In this document: piece by piece, positions 1 through 11,200 of the stretch
Numbering within the stretch: position 1 is the first letter of the stretch
Layout: every line of letters begins with the position of its first letter
From: Emticicia agri
GTDB taxonomy: Bacteria; Bacteroidota; Bacteroidia; Cytophagales; Spirosomataceae
DNA length: 64,000 nt
Reading direction: 5' to 3'
NCBI RefSeq assembly: GCF_004168285.1
Contig: NZ_SEWF01000011.1
Location: 87,556 to 151,555 of the forward strand
The notes under the pieces: model-generated
Seen by the model: only the letters and a program-made list of their open reading frames with translations
Told to the model about the DNA's origin: nothing
The model's database searches: none
Made by a program: the position numbers and the translations under genes

Positions 1-2729
1 TGTGGCTGTACAATCATAGTCGGAAAGAGTATTTCGTGAATATTGATACTTTCATCAACTTTAATGATAAAATCAAACCTTTTTTCTCCAAACCGCAATT
101 GCTCCAGTTCAACATAGAGTTTCAGAAAACTGATATTCTTTTCAATAGGCACATAAGGTTTATCGGTATTATCTAATATCTGACGTATCAGCTTGGCAAA
201 CTTTGACAGGTATCTTGATGCTTCATGGTTTTCGTTATAAAGAATAAAACTGTTAATGGAGTTCAGGCAATTAAATAAAAAGTGAGGATTCATCTGCGCC
301 CTTAAAGCACGCATTTCCAATTCTGCAATTTTTCGGTTCAGCAAGGTTTTCTCGGTTTCTTCTCTCTTTACCTTATTCAGTCTGAAAGTAAAAAATAACA
401 CTATACCTCCGATAGCAAGTCCGACCAATGTATAGGCAAACCAACTATGTCTCCAGAATGGTGCCGTTACACGCACTTTCACTTCTAAAGGCTTATCGTT
501 CCAGACACCGTCTGAATTAGCAGCTTTTACCCTGAATACATAATCACCGATAGGTAGTTGCGAATAGCTGACAAAATGCCTGTTTCCACTCTGTACCCAG
601 TCATCATCAATACCCGATAACTGATAGGCATATTGGTTTTTTTGGGGAGAAATAAAATCTAATGCAGCAAAATCAAACGAAATAAAATTATTCAGATAGC
701 TTATTTCTATCGGTTTGGCGTGGTCATAAGCAAAAGGCTGATTCATTACTTTTACCTCAGTAATCGCCACTTGTGGTTTGTTGTTATTAGTCGGGATTCT
801 GTCGGGATGAAAAATATTAAACCCATTTACACCACCAAAAGCCAGTTCGTCTGTCGATAATTTAATGGCTGCACCACCGTTAAATTCATTATTCTGCAAA
901 CCATCGCTTACATCATAATTGGTAAAGGTTTTTCTTTTTTTATTAAATTTTGATAGTCCGAAATTAGTACTTATCCAGATGTCGTCTCCATGTGGTAAAG
1001 CGCAATATGCAGTATTATTAGCCAGGCCCTCGCTTACATTATAAGAAATAAACTTATTGCTACTTATATCAAAATGCGCCAACCCTTGTGTATAACTTGT
1101 AATCCAAAGATGCTTGTCATCATCCTGAAAAATTGAGCCAATATCGTCTAAATCGATATTACGGTTGATACACTGCGTACGTATAACACTCACTTTTTTT
1201 GTCTGTCTGTCATATTTCAGCAGGTTTATTCTCCCTCCTATCCAGATATTGCCTTTACGGTCTTCGTGCAGTGTATTTACTAATTCTGATTCGTTTTCAG
1301 TTTCGTTGAAAGTTTCAATCTGATGATTTACCGGACTATATTTTACTACTCCATTCTGCGTACCTAACCAGATACTCCCATCTGATGTATGAAGAATTTT
1401 CTTGATAAACTGATTGATAAATCGCTTTGTTAAAACCTCATGTTCAGGTGCTAACGGATAGACTCGCTTTTTTGCCAGATTAAACTCAGTTATATTATCA
1501 GAAGTTGCCAGCCAATAAATACCCGGTTTTACTTCTGTAATAGAAAAAATACGGTTCTGCTGAATATTGGCACTTAAAATATACTCAAATGTATTGGTCT
1601 TCCGGTTCCATAAATTCAGGCCTCCGCCATCTGTACCTATCATCAGGTAGTCTCCTGCTTCACAGAAACTAAGAATAAATTTATTGTTCAGCCCATTATT
1701 CATATTAATGGTCTTGAACTTAATATTACTAAGGTTTATTTTACTGATACCGGAGTTATTACTACCGACCCAAACTACGCCTGTATGGTCTTGAAAAGAA
1801 GTATAAAGCGGAGAGCCATGAACAAAGTTAGGCTTATTATCGTCGGAGGGAAGCATGAGTAAAGAATTATCAACAGGATTATACTTAAAAAGCCCTGTTA
1901 GGGCACTTGCCCATATATTCCCTTGTTTATCCAGATTAAGTCCATTAACGCTGAATTCTTTCAAATCGGGAAAATACTTTTTAAAATTGACTATTCTGTT
2001 TTCGTTCCAGTTATCATCTAAGGCTATCATCCCTACATTATCCACGTTCACCCAGGTCTGATTCCCAGCTTTTAACAGGCCAAAGGATACATTTTCATTG
2101 AAATTTTTAAAAACTCGCTTGGTTAAACTTGCTGAGGAAATGTTATATTCAAAAAAACCTTCCGAGGTTGAGTAAAAAATTTTAGTATGCTTATTATTCA
2201 ATACTAAATCAAACACATTGCCCGTAGCATGTTTTTTAAAGGCTTTTGTCTGAATATTAAACTCATAGATGCCTTGATTGGAAGCTAACCAGAAAATATC
2301 TTTACCATCAGGATAAATAGCTCTTATCCGAAAACCATTCATATAGTTATGAAAAGACTCATCGTTCAGATTCATCTCCGATAAGCCATTTCCGGTGGCA
2401 ATCCACATTTTATCCTTGAACTGATAGAGATTATATATTCGTGAATGAGGTAAGGAGTTCTTTGGTTTATCAGGGTCAGGCCGGAAAACTTTAAATTGAT
2501 AGCCATCATACCGAAGTAATCCATCATGTGAGCCTAACCATAAAAAACCTCTTGCATCTTCTGTAATAGCTACTACTGTATTTTGTGTCAGGCCATTGGT
2601 ATTATCAAAATGCTCTATAATCCCGCTTCCGATTTCCTGTCCGAAAAGCGATAGATTGAATAGGCAGAAGAAGAAAACCTGATAGATTTTCGTATAGTGA
2701 AGTTTAGTATATGCTTGCTTTATTTTCAA
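1..2729 (-). CDS. Reg_prop/Y_Y_Y sensor histidine kinase, LytS type (3' end cut by window)
   Basis: Membrane sensor kinase of the large periplasmic beta-propeller class, read on the minus strand and cut off at base 1. Translation from a TTG at 2729 gives a signal-like N-terminus ending in LSLFGQ, then repeated propeller blades (for example DARGFLWLGSHDGLLR), a Y_Y_Y domain at about residues 670-755, one membrane helix at about 758-778, and a His_kinase domain with AQMNPHFLFNCLNSI, whose His near residue 815 is the expected phosphoacceptor. The window ends just before the ATPase N-box (ILFPTMIVQP is visible). No ATG exists upstream before an in-frame stop at about 2742, so the TTG start is likely but not proven. 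Such kinases usually signal to LytTR regulators; the lone LytTR gene 9 kb away is a possible but unproven partner. Confidence 0.9.
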   Translation of the reverse strand, partial: MKIKQAYTKLHYTKIYQVFFFCLFNLSLFGQEIGSGIIEHFDNTNGLTQNTVVAITEDARGFLWLGSHDGLLRYDGYQFKVFRPDPDKPKNSLPHSRIYNLYQFKDKMWIATGNGLSEMNLNDESFHNYMNGFRIRAIYPDGKDIFWLASNQGIYEFNIQTKAFKKHATGNVFDLVLNNKHTKIFYSTSEGFFEYNISSASLTKRVFKNFNENVSFGLLKAGNQTWVNVDNVGMIALDDNWNENRIVNFKKYFPDLKEFSVNGLNLDKQGNIWASALTGLFKYNPVDNSLLMLPSDDNKPNFVHGSPLYTSFQDHTGVVWVGSNNSGISKINLSNIKFKTINMNNGLNNKFILSFCEAGDYLMIGTDGGGLNLWNRKTNTFEYILSANIQQNRIFSITEVKPGIYWLATSDNITEFNLAKKRVYPLAPEHEVLTKRFINQFIKKILHTSDGSIWLGTQNGVVKYSPVNHQIETFNETENESELVNTLHEDRKGNIWIGGRINLLKYDRQTKKVSVIRTQCINRNIDLDDIGSIFQDDDKHLWITSYTQGLAHFDISSNKFISYNVSEGLANNTAYCALPHGDDIWISTNFGLSKFNKKRKTFTNYDVSDGLQNNEFNGGAAIKLSTDELAFGGVNGFNIFHPDRIPTNNNKPQVAITEVKVMNQPFAYDHAKPIEISYLNNFISFDFAALDFISPQKNQYAYQLSGIDDDWVQSGNRHFVSYSQLPIGDYVFRVKAANSDGVWNDKPLEVKVRVTAPFWRHSWFAYTLVGLAIGGIVLFFTFRLNKVKREETEKTLLNRKIAELEMRALRAQMNPHFLFNCLNSINSFILYNENHEASRYLSKFAKLIRQILDNTDKPYVPIEKNISFLKLYVELEQLRFGEKRFDFIIKVDESINIHEILFPTMIVQP

Positions 2730-2986
2730 GATTCTATAGGGTTAAAAATAGGTATCGTTGCCCTCTGTATGCTAAAACTTTATTCAATATAAATAAAAAC
2801 TTTTTTATCAATCAAACTACAAATTCTTATACTTCCTCAAACACTCCTTATTTCCTGCCAAATATCAATCAACTTCTGCCAGCTATCAATTGAAACCTGC
2901 CAAAAAAAAATCTGTGCATTCCCTAAAAAAAAAATAGACTTATATTAGTCTGCCAGACAGTTAGGAATACAGCATCATTAAAAGCC

Positions 2987-3388
2987 ATGAATTTATTTTT
3001 CTTGATATTGACGGGAGTCTTTATGATTACGGCATTTTGGGTAGCCTTACTCAAAATCATTGCTCATTTAAGCGGGTGGAATACCCTGAAACATACCTAT
3101 GAAACTACTTATACACACAATGAAATCAATTACTTTGGTGTATCCGGAAAAATCGGTGGGTTTTACTATAACAGCATATTAAATGTATCTCTTTCAGAGG
3201 CAGGTGTGTATTTATCTGTTAGGCCTTTATTCCGTTTCGGGCATCCGTTTCTATTGATTCCGTGGAGTGCTATTAAAAATATCCGGGAGAAAGACAAGAC
3301 TCTTTTCTGTGAGGTAGATGGCATACAGATTGGTTTATCTAATAAAATTCATAATATTTTTAAAAGTTATTTAAGTGCCTACTCTTAA
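2987..3388 (+). CDS. small membrane-anchored protein of unknown function
   Basis: A 133-residue protein with one N-terminal membrane helix (about residues 3-25) followed by a soluble, beta-rich part. The segment around residues 75-110 (VYLSVRPLFRFGHPFLLIPW, then a charged strand) looks like the membrane-proximal PH-like proteins common in Bacteroidota, but I cannot assign it to a named family. The ATG at 2987 begins the only long frame here. It lies alone between two divergently placed kinase genes, with 190 bases without recognisable content before the next gene. Function unknown. Confidence 0.7.
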   Translation: MNLFFLILTGVFMITAFWVALLKIIAHLSGWNTLKHTYETTYTHNEINYFGVSGKIGGFYYNSILNVSLSEAGVYLSVRPLFRFGHPFLLIPWSAIKNIREKDKTLFCEVDGIQIGLSNKIHNIFKSYLSAYS

Positions 3389-3581
3389 GAGTGTCAGTGC
3401 TGTTTTGTACTAAAAACTATTCTCGTCCTAAGCGAAATTAGTATTATCTACGTCTTTTCATAGTATCTGTACTATAAGTTGTTTAGCTTTACTAATAAGT
3501 TGAAAAAAAGGCTAAATAATGCTTCATGCTTATACGTTTAGATAGGGTGTTTCGGCATAGTACATTATGAGCATTACCTGA

Positions 3582-5405
3582 ATGAAAAAAAAACTACTAT
3601 TATTTATACTGTTTCCGCTTATTGGTTATTGTCAGCTATTTCAGGAAGAAACCGAAATCAGAAAATACTATAACCAACCTGCTTCTTTGGCCAATCTTAA
3701 TCAGGTTTCTTTTTTATTGAATGATTTAAGTCTCTACGATAGTAGTTTTCATATTTCAAGGCGTTGTATAGCATTAGCCAGAGAAACCCGGAACTACCAG
3801 GAGTTAGGTCTTGCCCAATTTAATATCGGGCTTCTTTATCAGCGAACAAGTAAATATTATCAGGCCGTTGAATATTACGAAGCCGCCATCAGAAGTTTTC
3901 AAAGAGCAAAAGATGCCAGGCACGAAATTGAAGCGTATAGCTACTTGGGAATGTGTTACCGGGGGCAGGATATGTCGGATAAAAACATCGAATTTCAAAG
4001 AAGAGCTATCCAGCTTTCTTATCAATATAAAAACTATCAGTTTCTTGGTATGTGCCATAGTGCACTTGGTTTAGGATTCTTAAAGGTTTCAGAAATTGAT
4101 TCTGCAAAAAAACACTTTAATCTGGCACTGAAATTTGCCCGTGAATATGCCGACACCATGACGGTTGGCGGTTCGCTAAAAAATTTAGGTATTATTCTGT
4201 TAGCCGAAAATGAAGACAAAAAAGGGCTGACACTTCTGAAACAATCCATTGAAGTTTTCGGGAATAGTTCCTGGATGAAAATCAGTAATAACCAAGCATT
4301 TTCTTATATGGCGCTGGCTGATTATTATCATAAATATAAAGACTATCAGGCTTCTATTGACTATGCGCAAAAGGCATTTGCTATTACACAAAAATCTGAC
4401 TGGATTGAAGAATCAGAGGCTGCTTCTGCAAAGCTCTACGAGAATTTCAGCGCAATTGGTAACCAGGCCAAGGCTTTGTACTATTTAGAACTCAACCAAA
4501 TCTACAATAAACAACTGACCCAGCAGAGGCTACGTGTACAGCAGGAAGCGCTTAACAGTCGGCTACAATATGAGTTGCAACAGAACAAAATAAAACTACT
4601 GAATAATGAGAGTGAAAAACAAGAGTTGCAGCGTAATTCGCTCATTATTATTCTGTTAGTGGTTTCGGTGGGTAGTTTTGTTATTTTCAGCCTTTATCGT
4701 ACCAACCGCAAACAGAAAAAAGAGATAGAGGAAATTAATCTGGGGCTTGAACAAAAAGTAGCAGCCCGCACAACCGAGTTGCAAAAGGCTTATAACGAAA
4801 TAAAAGATGCTACCATGATTGGGCAAACAATTGAGCGCAAACGTGTAGCTGCCGACTTGCATGATAATTTAGGGAGTTTGTTATCGGCATTGACTTTCAG
4901 CCTTGAAGCCGTTGACACAACTCATTCATCGCCGGGCGAACGCAAGATTTTAAATACGATTAAAGAGCAGGTAAATCAGGCACATGAAGAAGTAAGGTTG
5001 TTTTCTCATAATCTGCAACCTACCGAACTTGAAAAAGAAGGTTTATACAATGCGCTTGAGATACTGGCAGCTAAAATAAATACCCTGAACAAGATAAAAC
5101 TTGAACTCGACTTAAAACAACTTACCCCACAAGCCAAAAACATTGAGTTTAATCTTTATTCTATTTGTCTTGAAGGCATCAACAATATTCTTAAACACGC
5201 ACAAGCCACTTACGCCAGTATTTCATTCAAAAACACTAATGGGCAGCTAACTATGTCGATTGCCGACAATGGCAAGGGGATTCAGGCTAATAAAATAACA
5301 GGCATCGGGCTGAATAATATTAAAAGCAGGGTTGAGCAGATAGGGGCTCATTTCAGTATTAAATCTGATGAAAAGGGTACTGTTTTAAATGTAACACTTA
5401 CCTAA
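3582..5405 (+). CDS. TPR-containing sensor histidine kinase (HisKA_3/HATPase_c)
   Basis: A 607-residue kinase with an N-terminal signal-like segment, TPR-type helical repeats over about residues 50-320, a coiled coil, one membrane helix at about 352-373, a second coiled coil, then the HisKA_3 dimerisation motif ERKRVAADLHDNLGSLLSAL with His427 as phosphoacceptor. The ATPase has an N-box (NNILKHAQA), G1 (DNGKGI) and G2 (GIGLNNI). Kinases of this type phosphorylate NarL/LuxR regulators, so the regulator at 12042-12686 is a plausible partner by family, not by adjacency. Its stop overlaps the stop of the convergent gene at 5402 by a few bases. Confidence 0.92.
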   Translation: MKKKLLLFILFPLIGYCQLFQEETEIRKYYNQPASLANLNQVSFLLNDLSLYDSSFHISRRCIALARETRNYQELGLAQFNIGLLYQRTSKYYQAVEYYEAAIRSFQRAKDARHEIEAYSYLGMCYRGQDMSDKNIEFQRRAIQLSYQYKNYQFLGMCHSALGLGFLKVSEIDSAKKHFNLALKFAREYADTMTVGGSLKNLGIILLAENEDKKGLTLLKQSIEVFGNSSWMKISNNQAFSYMALADYYHKYKDYQASIDYAQKAFAITQKSDWIEESEAASAKLYENFSAIGNQAKALYYLELNQIYNKQLTQQRLRVQQEALNSRLQYELQQNKIKLLNNESEKQELQRNSLIIILLVVSVGSFVIFSLYRTNRKQKKEIEEINLGLEQKVAARTTELQKAYNEIKDATMIGQTIERKRVAADLHDNLGSLLSALTFSLEAVDTTHSSPGERKILNTIKEQVNQAHEEVRLFSHNLQPTELEKEGLYNALEILAAKINTLNKIKLELDLKQLTPQAKNIEFNLYSICLEGINNILKHAQATYASISFKNTNGQLTMSIADNGKGIQANKITGIGLNNIKSRVEQIGAHFSIKSDEKGTVLNVTLT

Positions 5406-6310
5406 TCTCTGATAGAGGTATTATTGCCTGATATACAGACCCAATTATCATTGCGTTTGATATATACATCATTATATTGTGTAGCTTTTTTGCTACCATC
5501 TTTCATTTGCTCTATCATGGCAGCGTGAATCATGGCTATGTCTTTAGCTACAAACCTAATCTGGAGGTTCTCTATGCTATAAGATGCTAAATTGCTATTT
5601 GTAGTACTTTTCAGTTTTGCCAATACTGCTTGTTTCTCATAAAGTTGTCCATTACTCGAAAGCAGAATAAAATCATCGGCCAGTATTTTATCTAATACGT
5701 CAGGCTTTGCTTGCATAAATGCTTCAGCATGCTGGCGGTTCAGCTCAGTAAGTTTTTTAATATCAGTTTCTGAGCCTTTATAGAAAGATATTAACGGAAT
5801 ATTTGTAGGTAGTTTTGTAAAAGCTGGTGCTTTATCTTCTGCTTTTGAAATACCTGTGATATTGGCTGAAACACAAATCCATGCACCGTTCCGTCTTATA
5901 TATACGTCGTTATACTGGCTTAGTGATTCCTCTTTATCTTTTATGCCTTTATAGGGTGTGCTGGAAAAAACCAAAGCGGCATCATTACTGATAAACTGGA
6001 TTTTAGTTTTGTCTGCAAAAAAATAGTCGATGGTATTGAAACGAGGCTTACCAAATTCCTGAGCAATCTGTTTTTTAGGATATAATCTACCATTACTCCC
6101 ACTCTGATGCACAAAATCATCAGCCCATAGTAACCTGTTGTAAGTAGCAGTATCAGACCTTACCCACGATTGTATATATTGTACATTGAGGTAGTAAAGC
6201 CTTTTATAGTCGACATCAGTACCATATTTCTGATTAAATGTAACCTGACTGACACACAAATGACTGGAAGCCATCAGCAAAAAACTAATGAAGGGTAAAG
6301 TAGCTTTCAT
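5402..6310 (-). CDS. secreted protein with two NTF2-like (DUF4440/SnoaL) domains
   Basis: A 302-residue exported protein with a signal peptide (residues 1-21). Two homologous NTF2-like halves follow, at about residues 35-155 and 185-300. Each ends in the same pattern, QYNDVYI then RRNGAWICVS in the first and KRNDNWVCIS in the second, which shows internal duplication. The fold is used for ligand binding or small catalysis and no specific activity can be read from the sequence. It is convergent with the TPR kinase and shares its stop region. Confidence 0.82.
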   Translation of the reverse strand: MKATLPFISFLLMASSHLCVSQVTFNQKYGTDVDYKRLYYLNVQYIQSWVRSDTATYNRLLWADDFVHQSGSNGRLYPKKQIAQEFGKPRFNTIDYFFADKTKIQFISNDAALVFSSTPYKGIKDKEESLSQYNDVYIRRNGAWICVSANITGISKAEDKAPAFTKLPTNIPLISFYKGSETDIKKLTELNRQHAEAFMQAKPDVLDKILADDFILLSSNGQLYEKQAVLAKLKSTTNSNLASYSIENLQIRFVAKDIAMIHAAMIEQMKDGSKKATQYNDVYIKRNDNWVCISGNNTSIRD

Positions 6311-6396
6311 TTTTTATAGTTTTTAGATGAGAATCTTTAGGTACAAACTAAAAAATGATACATTGCCATATTCTACTTCAGCCATAAAAACAGGTT

Positions 6397-7092
6397 TCAT
6401 ATAGAAACTGCAAAGTCAACTGCGGCATTGGCATGAATCAATGTAGTATCAAAAATGGGTACTGATACATCATTCTGACTTAAAAGCAATGGAATTTCGG
6501 TACATCCAAAGATAATTGCCTCGGCACCATTGCGAATCATATCATTAATAATGGAAATATAAGCGGCCTTGGTCTCTTGCCTGACAATACCTCTACCCAA
6601 CTCTTCTTTAAGTGTCTGCTGAATAAAGTCTCTTGTTTCCTGAGATTCAGGTATCAGGGCCTCTATCCCATTTTCAAGAAGTTTTGCTTTATAAAAATCC
6701 ATTTCCATCGTGAATTTAGTACCCATTAGTCCCACTTTTGTAAATCCATGCGTATGTATCTCTTTAGCCGTTTCTTCTACCACATGAATAACAGGCAAGC
6801 TGACATTTTTTTGTAACTTATCAGCAATGGCGTGGGCAGTATTGGCGCACAAGACTATTGCTTCAGCACCTGCTTTTTCTAAACTCCGGCAGGCTTCAAA
6901 AATAAGTTCATAGGTCTTATCCCAGTAACCAAGCGTATTATTACGTTGAAAATCGTCAAAATTGAGAGAGTAAATAATACATTCAGCAAAGTTAAGCCCT
7001 CCTAATTTTCGGTTAACTCCCTCATTGATATACCGATAATAATCTATTGTTGAAACCCAACTGATACCTCCTACCAAACCTATTTTCTTCAT
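6397..7092 (-). CDS. aspartate/glutamate racemase family protein
   Basis: A 231-residue cytosolic enzyme of the cofactor-independent Asp/Glu racemase superfamily. The N-terminal KKIGLVGGISWVSTIDYY, the first catalytic cysteine Cys82 in LCANTAH and the second Cys197 in FGCTEIP are all present, so the two-cysteine acid/base pair is intact. Length is normal for the family. The substrate cannot be read from the sequence; aspartate is the usual one for this subgroup. Confidence 0.88.
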   Translation of the reverse strand: MKKIGLVGGISWVSTIDYYRYINEGVNRKLGGLNFAECIIYSLNFDDFQRNNTLGYWDKTYELIFEACRSLEKAGAEAIVLCANTAHAIADKLQKNVSLPVIHVVEETAKEIHTHGFTKVGLMGTKFTMEMDFYKAKLLENGIEALIPESQETRDFIQQTLKEELGRGIVRQETKAAYISIINDMIRNGAEAIIFGCTEIPLLLSQNDVSVPIFDTTLIHANAAVDFAVSI

Positions 7093-7301
7093 TATTAGAG
7101 TTATTTTAAATTTACCAAAAAGAATTAATTAGTAAATGCCTAATACTATTTGCTTTCTTTGATAGTAACAGAACGTTGCCCACTCTGTAATGGCTCTTTT
7201 TTGGTCAAGGGTAAATCCTCATAATTATAACTTAGCAAAATCAGGGTTTGTACTTTAAGAAAATCCTGTTTCTGCTAAACTTATCAACTTGATTTCTGAT
7301 A

Positions 7302-8144
7302 TTATACAAGATGCAACAGCTCGTTCCACAGGCTTTTCTCAAATTTTTTTCTGAAAATGCCTGTGTGTCCTACTTTATCGCTTGTAAATTTTTCTACTTC
7401 TATTTTATGAATCTGAAAATGTGTATTCGGAAAAAACTGTTGCATCATGGGTGCAGTTTTATCATTAGCGATATAATCGTCGCTGATATAAACGGCCGTG
7501 ATAGGTACATTAAATTCCTGAAACAAAGGTTTCTGAAAGTACTTCTGTAAAAAAACACCATAATAGTTTTTGCTCATGCACCATTGTCGCCACTCAAGCA
7601 GAATATTCTTGGGTAAGTCTTCTCCCCAGCCTACTTTGCGCATGGTTCCATAGCCATATATCTTTACTAAAACCGGACTGATAATATACCATAACAGCCA
7701 CACTATCCATTTCATAGGCGCAGGAAAATATCCCCAGTAGCCTAAAGCGGCATTGAGCATAATTACTTTTTTTACATGCACTTTTTTGTCTAAAAATCCT
7801 ACCAACTGCCCTCCGATACTATGACCCAGCCAGACTATATCGGTAAAGCCAACCTCATTCACCATAAAATTAAGCGCAGCATTCATATCTAAAATACCCC
7901 AGTCGTGCATATATGCCTCTGATGCTCTGAGGTTTTCAGGAGCTGATTCTCCCACGCCACGGTAATCGAAAAGTAAGACATTATACCCTTTGGTAATCAG
8001 AAATTCTGCAAAGTTTAAGTAAAACTCTTTTTTTACGGCGGTAGCCGAACTGATAATAATGGTTTTACCAAGATTATTTCGGGCAATACCCAACAATGCA
8101 CTTAGCTGATAGCCATCTGCGGCAATAATTGTAACTTTATTCAT
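7302..8144 (-). CDS. alpha/beta hydrolase
   Basis: A 280-residue alpha/beta-fold hydrolase without a signal peptide. The nucleophile elbow GHSIGG puts Ser109 in place, an oxyanion-side motif LLFDYRGVGES lies before it, and the likely acid (VYISDDYI) and His (DKVGHTGIF) follow in the normal order. It resembles serine aminopeptidase-like lysophospholipase/esterase members. The substrate is unknown. Confidence 0.87.
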   Translation of the reverse strand: MNKVTIIAADGYQLSALLGIARNNLGKTIIISSATAVKKEFYLNFAEFLITKGYNVLLFDYRGVGESAPENLRASEAYMHDWGILDMNAALNFMVNEVGFTDIVWLGHSIGGQLVGFLDKKVHVKKVIMLNAALGYWGYFPAPMKWIVWLLWYIISPVLVKIYGYGTMRKVGWGEDLPKNILLEWRQWCMSKNYYGVFLQKYFQKPLFQEFNVPITAVYISDDYIANDKTAPMMQQFFPNTHFQIHKIEVEKFTSDKVGHTGIFRKKFEKSLWNELLHLV

Positions 8145-8190
8145 AGGTTAAAAAATTTAAAGTATGGCCTGTATCTGTTAAAATATTCAT

Positions 8191-8213
8191 TGGAACGCAC
8201 AAGGTGCGTTCCA
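8191..8213 (-). terminator. perfect GC-rich hairpin after the exoprotein gene
   Basis: TGGAACGCAC, a three-base loop and GTGCGTTCCA form a perfect ten-pair stem 42 bases past the stop of the minus-strand exoprotein gene. On that strand it is followed by an AT-rich tail (ATGAATATTTTA) without a clean T run, so it may be an RNA-stabilising hairpin or a weak terminator. Confidence 0.4.
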
Positions 8214-8254
8214 TGAATCACTCACTGTTTACTGTTACGCTGTTTGTTAACACC

Positions 8255-11200
8255 TTAATTCTGACAACCTTCTATCTCGGCTTTGAAATTGCTACCATTA
8301 TCAGCCCTGAATCCTTCGTTCAGTTCAATAGATTTTCCTGCTTTATAAGTAGCCCTTGCTCCCGGAAAGACTTTGTTAGTTGCCGTGATTTTGTTATTAG
8401 TTTGTTGAAGAACTGTTCCCTGTGTATAATTATCTGTCGGACTTATCAGGTTAATCAGGGCATTGCCTGTTACCAGAATCGTTATCGGATTTGAGCCGCA
8501 ACTACTGCAAGTCTGGAAATTACAATGTGCCGTAAAAGTTGTTGTCTGGTTTACTGTTACCGTAATACTTACCCCTGTCATATTATTGCTCCATACGACT
8601 GCCCCTACGCAATTAGCAGCAGTTAAGGTTACATTGCCGCTACCACAAATGGTGGTTCTATCGGCCGTAATTGACGGCGTTTGTGGCAAAGGATTAGCAG
8701 AAACTGTCAGTTGATTTGAGTTAGGACTACTACACCCACCCGCATTTCTGCAAACTGCCGAATAAGCAGTACTCACAAAAACGGTATCTACAAAACTGGC
8801 TGTCGTTTTTCCATTATTCCATAAAATTCCACCTGTACAGCCTGTTGCCGAAATAGTTACAATTGCCACGCCACATACAGCGTTTTGTGAGGCAGAAATG
8901 ACGGGTGCGGCTGGCACCTCACTGATGCTGACCGAGGTAGTAGCGGTTGTAATACAACTGTTGGTATCTGTAATAGTAAGGGTATAAATCCCTTGTGCTA
9001 CTGGTGTAGCATTGTTGATAGCAGGGTTTTGCAAAGTTGAACTGAAACTGTTTGGCCCCTGCCAGTTATAAGTATATGGAGACATACCTCCGGTTACTGT
9101 GCTGGTCAAGTTCAGTGTATTACCACTACAAAAAGGTGAATTATTATTAGCTGTAACCCTTAAAAAGGCAGGTTGATTCACTGTAACACTTACGGTAGCG
9201 GTTACACCTCCCCCATCTCTGGCTGTAATGATATAATTACCCGCAGCAAGGTCAGGGAATATACCAGATGATTGGAAAGTTGTGCCATTTCTTGAATAAG
9301 TAATCACATTATTTCCTCCCGAGGCACTTACAGTAATTTTTCCGTTTGTAGCACCATTACATTTGATATGCTCCACTACGGGTGTGGTAAAAGTAATACC
9401 CGTAAAAAGTGAATTATGCTGAAATTCCAGGATACCTGCCGCAGTGGTCTGAATAATTGAAGCATTCGGAATCGGATTGAGCGATACGTGCACATCTAAC
9501 AAATTAGCCATATTGGTACGGGCTACATAATAATTGGTTGATAGCCGCAATCCTGCAATATAATGATGGCTCCGTCGGGCATTATCAATCTGATAACGTA
9601 ACGAATCATAACTATACTGGGCACTATCTCCAGCAAATAATACGGCAAAATTGGTTGAATCGCCTGCTACTAAACTGCCATAGAAATCAGAAAGTGTTAC
9701 ATTTCCAGTAGCTCTGCTGATAGCCGATACATTTCTCGTAGTATCAGCATTAGGTTTGGTATAGACAACATTTACAAAATAATTCTTCTTCTGCTGGGTA
9801 GTATATTTAGCATCTATATACCGATAACGCGTTCTGCAATTATCACAAGTACCAAAGGTTTCAACAGGTTGAAAGAAACTTATGTTTTGCGGAAATACAG
9901 TATGGTTATACACTTTGGTAGTAGCATTGGCATACCTCATTACTTTACCATTATAGGAAGGTATTCCCTGAAATGTTAAGCGATAAGCCTTTGTATTGGT
10001 ATCTCTCAGGGTTTCGGCATTGTCAAAAACAACCATCATCTTTTGCGCAGGCAGATAGAACCATTGTCTTTCTGCTTTTTTCACCACATTGCTTTCGGTA
10101 CGGGTAACAAATACTGGGGTATTATCTGAATGAATATAAGAGTAGTTGGGAGTAAATTCCCGTCTTGGAATATTGGCATGTTCTGTATTATTCAGATATC
10201 CTCGTCTTGGATATTTAATCTGCTTGTTGTTGCCGTAAAACTGAAAAGCATTACTAAAATCATCTTGTGCTTCAATGCCTGATGGGTTAATTGTATTTCG
10301 GTCCACAATTAACCAGCCATTTTCCCAGAGATTAAAATGCCCGTGTCCGTCATGCGCATGGTCGCCGTAGTGTCCACCTGCCCTGAAACTCGCCCACTGC
10401 CCATTGGTCTGCCAGTTGGTTCTTTGCATAAACTGCCCTGTTCCGGTAGTATCTGTAAAAACATAGTTTTGTGTATTATAAGGTGCCACTGTTCTGTAAT
10501 CTAATGGGGTAATTTCCTGATTTGAGAACAGAAAGAAATTCCACCAGGTTGCGGGGGTCTGCCATTTGTTATCCGGCACTGTTTCTATACCATAAAAACG
10601 GGCTACTCTTTTGGTAGTTTCATCGTCAGAATAAGAAGAAACCATATCCGCTATAAAACGATTTATATCCCAAATCTCTCCCGAGCTTTCTCTTGACCAG
10701 TCTCCTTCCGCAAGCATATGTGTTTTACTGGGCATAACTGCATAAATCAAAAAGCGTTGGGCTTCTTCCTCATAATTGGTCTGTGTAAAATAATCAGTAT
10801 GCGCACTTGAGGCAGATTTATAGATAGCAAAAATCTTCATTAAGTTATGAAAATACCCTGCGCCATAGCTCCATCCCTCATTGGCATCTCCCCCTTTCAG
10901 CCGGGTATTAAGAAAAGGCAGAATACGCTCCAATTGCGTAGTGGCAATGTTTAAAAGTCGCGCGCCATTTACATTATCTTCATGGTAGATAGCATGGGCC
11001 GTAGCCGAAATACCTAAAATATGCCCTAATACATAGTTATTGCCCTGGAAGTAATAAGGGCCATTCCAGGTACCATACCCGTTTTGTAGAATCCAGTCTG
11101 CCCATACTACCAAACGAGCCCTGATTTGTGCCCTGAGGGGTTCATCTAAATAAGGATACAGCCAGTCATACCAGATGGCACAGTCTGTCATCATTCCCCG

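Noticed and set aside
7146..7262. Minus-strand open frame reading LILLSYNYEDLPLTKKEP then LQSGQRSVTIKESK between the hydrolase and racemase genes
   Set aside because: It looks like real protein sequence but has no ATG, only about 38 codons and no recognised family; it may be a gene remnant but cannot be supported.
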